DNA from: an uncultured Saprospiraceae bacterium
GTDB taxonomy: Bacteria > Bacteroidota > Bacteroidia > Chitinophagales > Saprospiraceae
Assembly: GCA_937942465.1 (NCBI GenBank)
Contig: CALDEO010000169.1
Span: 1-16,383 of the forward strand
Direction: 5' to 3'
DNA length: 16,383 nucleotides
Made by a program: the position numbers and the translations under genes. Shown in pieces: positions 9,088 to 14,301 of the stretch. A model generated the notes under the pieces. It was not told the DNA's origin. It saw only the letters and a list, made by a program, of their open reading frames with translations, and ran no database searches. Position 1 is the stretch's first letter. Every line of letters starts with the position of its first letter.

Positions 9088-12000
9088 ATGATTAGATATG
9101 AAGGGAAAGGGCTCCTGTTCTTAGTGGTGCTCCTTGTTGTGTTCTGTAGTCAAGGTCTTAGAGGTCAAACATGCGTTAACAACGCAGTACGTCAGACGTA
9201 CTTTATTCCTTATCAAGAGGATTTAGCTCAGGAAATGTTTTTAACATTGTTTCCTGGGATCAACAACGGCTGCTTTGTGTCCAATTGTCAGAATCCTGCG
9301 TACGATGTATACAACATTACCAATCCAATAAATAAGTACGTTTCTATTAATATCCTAGCTGAAAACACGGTCATATATTATGATCAGTGGGAGGATGGCT
9401 ATGAATTTGATCCAACAATAAGTATTACACAGCCTACTACAGAGATCTGGGGAGATGGTGATCCTGCTAACGGAGTCGCACCAGGTTACCCTTTAGATGT
9501 TTTTAGTAAAGGTGACGTGATCGTATTGAGCATGGCAGTCAATGTTCCTAATACTGCGGGTACTGTTGAGAAGGATGCTATGGATAAGTTATTATCTAGT
9601 AATAATATACTAATGACTGCAGCGACATGGGCTACTGGTCCTAATACGCTACTTGCAGGAGGTACTGCTGTATTATCAGTAGATGAGTATGCATCTGATT
9701 TTACATTCCCAGTAGGGGAGAATGCGGATGTGTATGAAATGTTCGATTATGTAGGAGCCTTTATTCAAGCAGGTTCGGATAACACGGTCCTAAGCATTGA
9801 CAGTAATGCAGATGGGATATATGAAACAATGGTTACGTTAAATCAAGGTGAAAACTATCTCATCAACGGTGGGGTACTTCTAGGTGCTAAAATAAGTGCA
9901 TCAATGCCTGTAGCTACAACATTACTTACTGGAGACCCTTGCGATCTATTTGAAGCAAGGTTTTTTAAATTGAGTGGTGATGAAATGTTGTACAATTCAT
10001 ATGTTAATCCTGTAAGTACACCAAGTAGCTCGGAGACATTGATTCATTTATATAATCCTTCGGCTTCTGCTATTTCTGTAGATTGGATCGCATATGGTTT
10101 GGGTTTGCAAACACCCATTACCGTTGCTGCAATGTCTTCTGCATATGTACCGGTACCTAATCTTACGGGTAGCAAATTCTTTTCAAATGATAATTTCTTT
10201 GCTCTGGCCACAATTGACTCTGCTCCTGAGGTATCAGCGGGTTGTGATGACAATGGCATGAGTGGCAATAAAACCAATGATTGGGGATATACCTTACTTC
10301 CGGAATCGGCACTTACGGGGCAACTCTTAGGTTCTGGATGGGCAGCGGGGCAAGATCCTACCGCTACTGGTAGTAGTGAAAACTCATCACCGATATGGGT
10401 GACACCAATATACCCACAAGGAAGTACTTTCAATGGCGCTATTACAATATGCATAGATTATAACGGTGATGGTGGAGCATTGACCGATATTTTTGGCAAT
10501 ATGTACGATCAGTCGCTCTCCTTAGATGAGTACGAATCAACAAAATTATATGATAGTGACGGAGACCAAACAGGTATGTCTGTATGGGTTTGCGATGGCA
10601 GCGATGCCAAGATAGCCGCAGTGTGGGGGCAAGACCCCAATACGGCATCAGGTGGTAGCCCAGCGATTGATGTAGGTACAGGCTTGACTAATGGTATAGG
10701 CTTTGAAGCAGCCAAATCAAGTAATATTGTATTTGATGCAAATGATGACGGATTACTCAATCTAAACGATATAATGGAGTACTGCGTATGTGTCAAGAAT
10801 GTTGGTAAACTAGCATACCCCATGGATGATATCAATGTCATTGATACATTGGATCTTAATTATGCTTATGTTGACAATTCAACTTCTTATCTATACAATG
10901 GGGTAGAGGTAGATATTACGGATGATGGAGCTCCTGATAGTGCTTACCCATTAGATGTTGACGGATGGGATTTTCCTGAGACTTTTGAGGTTGGGGAGAC
11001 TATTTTGGTTTGTTATCAGACAGAGTTGATTTCAATCCCGTCAGAAGATGTAGATTTTATCACAAATATAGCATGTGTTACTGATGAAGTTGCTACTCAA
11101 AAACCAATGGACAACTTCGAGCTGGGTTGCAGTATAGATATAGCATTGGCAAATCAAACAGATTGTGTCTTGGATGCATTTAGCTTTACATTAGACGTTT
11201 CGTGGACGCATGCTCCTGAGAGTGAGATGATCGAAGTTACATACCTTGGGTCTGTGCAGACGATCACAGTTACTGAGACGACTACCTCACCTCAGCAAGT
11301 TAGTTTTATGGGAGTTGCTGACGCAAGCATGAATAACGTTGTTGCGTCATTTACCAATGGAGGTTGTATAGATACACTTAATATTATATCGCCTGCTCAT
11401 TGTGTTGCTAGATTGGATATGACTAAAGTATTCGTCTCAAAGACTCAGGTTGAAGGCAATCAATACCAAATCGTTTATGAAATTATAGTTCAAAATATTG
11501 GTACAGGACCTACTGATTATGATTTAGTAGATAATCCTGACTATGACGATGATATCACAATATTGAGTAGTAATTATACAAGTACCAATGGACTTACAGG
11601 TATGCTCGATCCGAGTGATACGGATTGGATATTAGCTACTAATGTTAACCTTGCCAATGGCAGTACCGATACATACACTGTTACAGTAGATGTTGAGTTA
11701 GATCTTACAAGCACTAGCAGCGGCGATCAGGAGTACAGCTCTTGTGGTGGTGGCAGTGGTGCTGAACCTGCAGCTGGTCAAGGATTGTTTAATCAAGCAA
11801 CGCTACAAGAACTTAACGGTCCTTTTGATGAAATAATGGATACAGCATGTGTAGACTTGCCTTATTTACTATTAGAAAAAATACATCTATCTAGTACGCA
11901 GACAACGGCCAATTGTTACGATGTAGTGTATCAGATCAATGTTAGTAATATTGGTGGAGCGATGGGGTCATATGACCTCAATGACGATCCTGCCTTTGAT

Positions 12001-12165
12001 GATGACTTTGAAGTGATCAATGTGGTCTATACGTCCACAGCTACTAATAATGCAGGAGGGATGTTACCGATAAGTACAACATATAACCTAGCAGACGATC
12101 AAGAGATCAATGCTATGTCCGTAGATACCTACACCATTACATTTGGTGTATGTATAGAGTTATGA
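9088..12165 (+). CDS. Exported surface protein with YYDxWEDGYE N-terminal domain and CGG-class DUF11-like modules
   Basis: The ATG is followed by a signal peptide (hydrophobic core at residues 9-19, likely cleavage near residues 26-28, LRGQ). Residues ~30-540 form one large domain with landmarks YYDQWEDGYE (97-106), WGDGDPANG (from 121), PVGEN (208-212), DWGYTLLP (from 398), a DYNGDGG acidic turn (457-463), YDSDGDQTG (from 488) and VWGQDP (from 512). From memory, the same series of motifs occurs at the N-terminus of many large DUF11 proteins in Bacteroidota, cyanobacteria and planctomycetes; I know of no function for it. Residues ~550-675 are DUF11-like, ~680-775 Ig-like, then CGG-class modules at 776-926 and 927-1025. 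The last is cut short after VCIEL. There is no T9SS sorting domain. An adhesive or structural role is inference. Weak or no Shine-Dalgarno site is seen, as expected for the phylum. Confidence 0.9.
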   Translation: MIRYEGKGLLFLVVLLVVFCSQGLRGQTCVNNAVRQTYFIPYQEDLAQEMFLTLFPGINNGCFVSNCQNPAYDVYNITNPINKYVSINILAENTVIYYDQWEDGYEFDPTISITQPTTEIWGDGDPANGVAPGYPLDVFSKGDVIVLSMAVNVPNTAGTVEKDAMDKLLSSNNILMTAATWATGPNTLLAGGTAVLSVDEYASDFTFPVGENADVYEMFDYVGAFIQAGSDNTVLSIDSNADGIYETMVTLNQGENYLINGGVLLGAKISASMPVATTLLTGDPCDLFEARFFKLSGDEMLYNSYVNPVSTPSSSETLIHLYNPSASAISVDWIAYGLGLQTPITVAAMSSAYVPVPNLTGSKFFSNDNFFALATIDSAPEVSAGCDDNGMSGNKTNDWGYTLLPESALTGQLLGSGWAAGQDPTATGSSENSSPIWVTPIYPQGSTFNGAITICIDYNGDGGALTDIFGNMYDQSLSLDEYESTKLYDSDGDQTGMSVWVCDGSDAKIAAVWGQDPNTASGGSPAIDVGTGLTNGIGFEAAKSSNIVFDANDDGLLNLNDIMEYCVCVKNVGKLAYPMDDINVIDTLDLNYAYVDNSTSYLYNGVEVDITDDGAPDSAYPLDVDGWDFPETFEVGETILVCYQTELISIPSEDVDFITNIACVTDEVATQKPMDNFELGCSIDIALANQTDCVLDAFSFTLDVSWTHAPESEMIEVTYLGSVQTITVTETTTSPQQVSFMGVADASMNNVVASFTNGGCIDTLNIISPAHCVARLDMTKVFVSKTQVEGNQYQIVYEIIVQNIGTGPTDYDLVDNPDYDDDITILSSNYTSTNGLTGMLDPSDTDWILATNVNLANGSTDTYTVTVDVELDLTSTSSGDQEYSSCGGGSGAEPAAGQGLFNQATLQELNGPFDEIMDTACVDLPYLLLEKIHLSSTQTTANCYDVVYQINVSNIGGAMGSYDLNDDPAFDDDFEVINVVYTSTATNNAGGMLPISTTYNLADDQEINAMSVDTYTITFGVCIEL

Positions 12166-12438
12166 TAAAGGAAGTTTAGTAATATAAAGATTACCCCCAA
12201 GTAAAGTAGAAACCTGAGTTTGATTGTATTATACCATTTTTGGTTAATATAGTTTCATAACTTTTAGGATTGTACAGTATGATTCAAGTCATAAAATGCA
12301 GCAATAGCACCAGCTATGGCCTGTGTTTATATTGACTGTTCATAACGTATAAGCTTAGAGATATGTGGCTATGATGATCGTATTTGGTAATAACCAACGA
12401 ATACAATTTGTTAACTATTGATATTAAATATTTTTAAA
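12166..12438 (+). other. Intergenic region without a clear terminator
   Basis: These 273 bases after the 9088 gene hold no T-tailed hairpin that I can find and no convincing gene. A weak promoter-like pair (TTTG at 12383-12386 and TACAATTTG at 12402-12410, only 15 bases apart) lies about 30 bases before the next start. Read-through from the 9088 gene into the 12439 gene is therefore possible, so the two may be co-transcribed. Confidence 0.45.
12421..12433 (+). promoter_or_regulatory. Shared 13-base AT-rich leader element, copy 1
   Basis: ATATTAAATATTT ends 5 bases before the ATG of the 12439 gene. The identical 13-mer ends 4 bases before the ATG of the 14302 gene. Bacteroidota often start translation from AT-rich leaders without a Shine-Dalgarno site, so this could be the initiation context. 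Its low complexity means chance cannot be excluded. Confidence 0.4.
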
Positions 12439-14046
12439 ATGTTAGAAGGAGTGTTATTTAAGAGGTGTCTGAGCACCTTGCTTTGTATTTGTGTTATGAC
12501 TATGAGTTATGCTAGTTATAATACGATTAGTGAAAATCATTTGGTAGTTGATGAAGTTAAAAGCTCATCATCACATGTTGGGATGAGCGAGTCCCTACAT
12601 TATATACCTTTGATGGAGTCAATTTTATTGAAAAAGAATACCTTATTATGGACTAATAGCAGCGATACTATTGCTCCTCGGATGATGCCTACAGGCGACA
12701 ATATCTATAGTACTTGTGGTGGCGGTACAGGTGGTACTGATCCTACGTCAGGTCAGGGTTTGTTCAATACTGCATCTCTGGATGTTGATAATGATGGAGT
12801 ACCTGATCAGATGGATTCTACATGTACGGATGTACCTTATTTGACTCTTGACAAGGAGTTTGTGGGAGTGGTAGACAATCTAGATGGGACTTTTACACTT
12901 ACATACACAATCAGTGTAGTCAATGTAGGTGGGGCAACCGGACAATATAATGTAATGGATAGCCCACAGTATGATGATGATATTAGTATACTCAATGCTT
13001 CATTTACTGCAACTACAACTGCTGGAGGTACATTAGATGTGACTATGTTGCCATGGACTTTGGCAAGCGATCAGAGTATTGCGGCAGGGACTACCGATAT
13101 ATATACACTACAAGTGCAATTGTCCATGGACTTAGAGGATGGTACAAGTGGAGATGATACATATATGGCCTGCGGTGGAGCAGGGGGAGGAGACCCAGTA
13201 TCTGGACAAGGTTTGTTTAACGAGGCATTATTAGATGTCAATGATGATGGACTTGCTGATGAGCAGGACACGGTATGTACAGACTTACCATACCTCGTGA
13301 TGGAGAAGTCACTAGCTTCGATGACTCAAAATACCAGTGGAAGTTACACCGTGACTTACACGATCGATGTAGAAAACATTGGTGGTGCTGACGGATTATA
13401 TGATTTAATAGATAGTCCACAGTTTGAAGATGATATTGTAATACTTAATGCAAGTTATACGAGTACTGTAGGGCTTGCTGGTACACTTAATGCGATACCT
13501 TATAGCTTATCAGATGATGTTTCGATTTCTTCTGGAGTGGTACATTCATATACCGTGGTCATTGAGCTTGAGTTAGATCTTACAGATGGTGTGGTAGGTG
13601 ATGATACATATAATGCTTGTGGCGGTGGAGCTGGTAATAATCCTTCAGCCAATAATGGATTGTTCAATGAGGCACTCTTAGATACCAATAACGATGGTAA
13701 CCCTGAAGTCCTAGATACAGTATGTACAGACTTACCTTTCTTGTTACTAGAAAAAAATCATATTTCTAATGTGCAGACATCAGCAAACTGTTATACGACT
13801 ACCTATGAAATACTAGTTTCTAATCTTGGTGGTGCAGATGGGATGTATGACTTAAATGATGAACCTGCATTTGACGATGACTTTACGATCATGGCTATTT
13901 CCTTCACTTCAGATGCAGTAGGCAATGCTGGAGGGACGCTACCGATCACTAATATTATTCCATTGGCAGATGATCAGGGTATCACTCCCGCCAAAGTAGA
14001 TACATATAATATCGTATTTGATGTATGTATTGATCTAGACGATTAG
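12439..14046 (+). CDS. Exported protein made of CGG-class DUF11-like modules, no sorting domain
   Basis: I chose the ATG at 12439 (535 residues) because a signal peptide follows at once (basic FKRC, hydrophobic core ~11-22, cleavage near SYA at 24-26). An upstream in-frame TTG at 12418 would add seven residues. Residues ~27-80 are a low-similarity linker ending in APRMMPT. Residues 86-134 are a detached module end segment (GDNIYSTCGGG, GLFNTASL, a DVDNDGVPD loop, then a Cys). Whole modules follow at 135-285 and 286-434, and a truncated one at 435-535 ending VCIDLDD. That last module has Cys at 451 and 530, which the inner modules lack. There is no T9SS domain, anchor or membrane segment near the C-terminus, so how it reaches or stays on the surface is unclear. 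A structural, possibly filament-like, subunit is inference. A strong terminator follows 34 bases after the stop. Confidence 0.88.
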   Translation: MLEGVLFKRCLSTLLCICVMTMSYASYNTISENHLVVDEVKSSSSHVGMSESLHYIPLMESILLKKNTLLWTNSSDTIAPRMMPTGDNIYSTCGGGTGGTDPTSGQGLFNTASLDVDNDGVPDQMDSTCTDVPYLTLDKEFVGVVDNLDGTFTLTYTISVVNVGGATGQYNVMDSPQYDDDISILNASFTATTTAGGTLDVTMLPWTLASDQSIAAGTTDIYTLQVQLSMDLEDGTSGDDTYMACGGAGGGDPVSGQGLFNEALLDVNDDGLADEQDTVCTDLPYLVMEKSLASMTQNTSGSYTVTYTIDVENIGGADGLYDLIDSPQFEDDIVILNASYTSTVGLAGTLNAIPYSLSDDVSISSGVVHSYTVVIELELDLTDGVVGDDTYNACGGGAGNNPSANNGLFNEALLDTNNDGNPEVLDTVCTDLPFLLLEKNHISNVQTSANCYTTTYEILVSNLGGADGMYDLNDEPAFDDDFTIMAISFTSDAVGNAGGTLPITNIIPLADDQGITPAKVDTYNIVFDVCIDLDD

Positions 14047-14080
14047 AGTATATCGAATATTTATAAATAATCTTTAAGGA

Positions 14081-14114
14081 AGCCCTGACAAATTAAGTTT
14101 TGTCAGGGCTTTTT
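14081..14114 (+). terminator. Rho-independent terminator after the 12439 gene
   Basis: A perfect 12-bp stem (AGCCCTGACAAA at 14081-14092 with TTTGTCAGGGCT at 14099-14110) closes a 6-base loop and runs into a short T-tract at 14111-14114. It separates the 12439 gene from the 14302 gene, which has its own promoter. Confidence 0.9.
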
Positions 14115-14190
14115 ATTTTCGATTTAAACACATTAAATATTAACATAATGTTTAAAATACTGTATTTAAGCATTTTATAAATGTATTTAA

Positions 14191-14221
14191 TTTGTAATGT
14201 GTTAAATGTTTACTACATTTG
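14191..14221 (+). promoter_or_regulatory. Bacteroidota-type promoter for the 14302 gene
   Basis: TTTG at 14191-14194, a 19-base spacer, then TACATTTG at 14214-14221 exactly match the TTTG-N19-TAnnTTTG pattern used by the primary sigma factor of Bacteroidota. Transcription would start near 14228, giving a 5' leader of about 74 bases. Confidence 0.7.
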
Positions 14222-14242
14222 TCCCAAGTCTCTTTCAAGTAC

Positions 14243-14257
14243 GCTGCCTTAGGCAGC
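14243..14257 (+). promoter_or_regulatory. GC-rich palindrome / hairpin in the 5' leader of the 14302 gene
   Basis: GCTGCCT and AGGCAGC flank a single T, forming a 6-bp stem with a TTA loop, or a DNA palindrome. It lies about 15 bases after the predicted transcription start in otherwise AT-rich DNA. It could stabilise the mRNA 5' end or be an operator. There is no T-tract, so it is not an ordinary terminator. Confidence 0.5.
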
Positions 14258-14284
14258 ATTAGTGGTAGTATTATTTATAATCGT

Positions 14285-14297
14285 ATATTAAATATTT
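14285..14297 (+). promoter_or_regulatory. Shared 13-base AT-rich leader element, copy 2
   Basis: ATATTAAATATTT, identical to 12421-12433, ends 4 bases before the ATG of the 14302 gene. See copy 1 for interpretation. Confidence 0.4.
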
Positions 14298-14301
14298 AGG
14301 T

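Noticed and set aside
12280..12336. 18-codon ATG frame in the intergenic region
   Set aside because: No signal peptide, family resemblance or promoter nearby; such length is expected by chance.
12418..12438. TTG start for the 535-residue protein
   Set aside because: It adds only seven residues ahead of a good ATG that leads directly into a signal peptide; the added stretch overlaps the AT-rich leader shared with the 14302 gene.
12166..12438. Frameshift or sequencing error explaining the early end of the 9088 gene
   Set aside because: No frame after the stop continues the module (no GDxxYxxCGG or GLFN segment), and the next gene ends at the same module position, so two matching errors would be needed.
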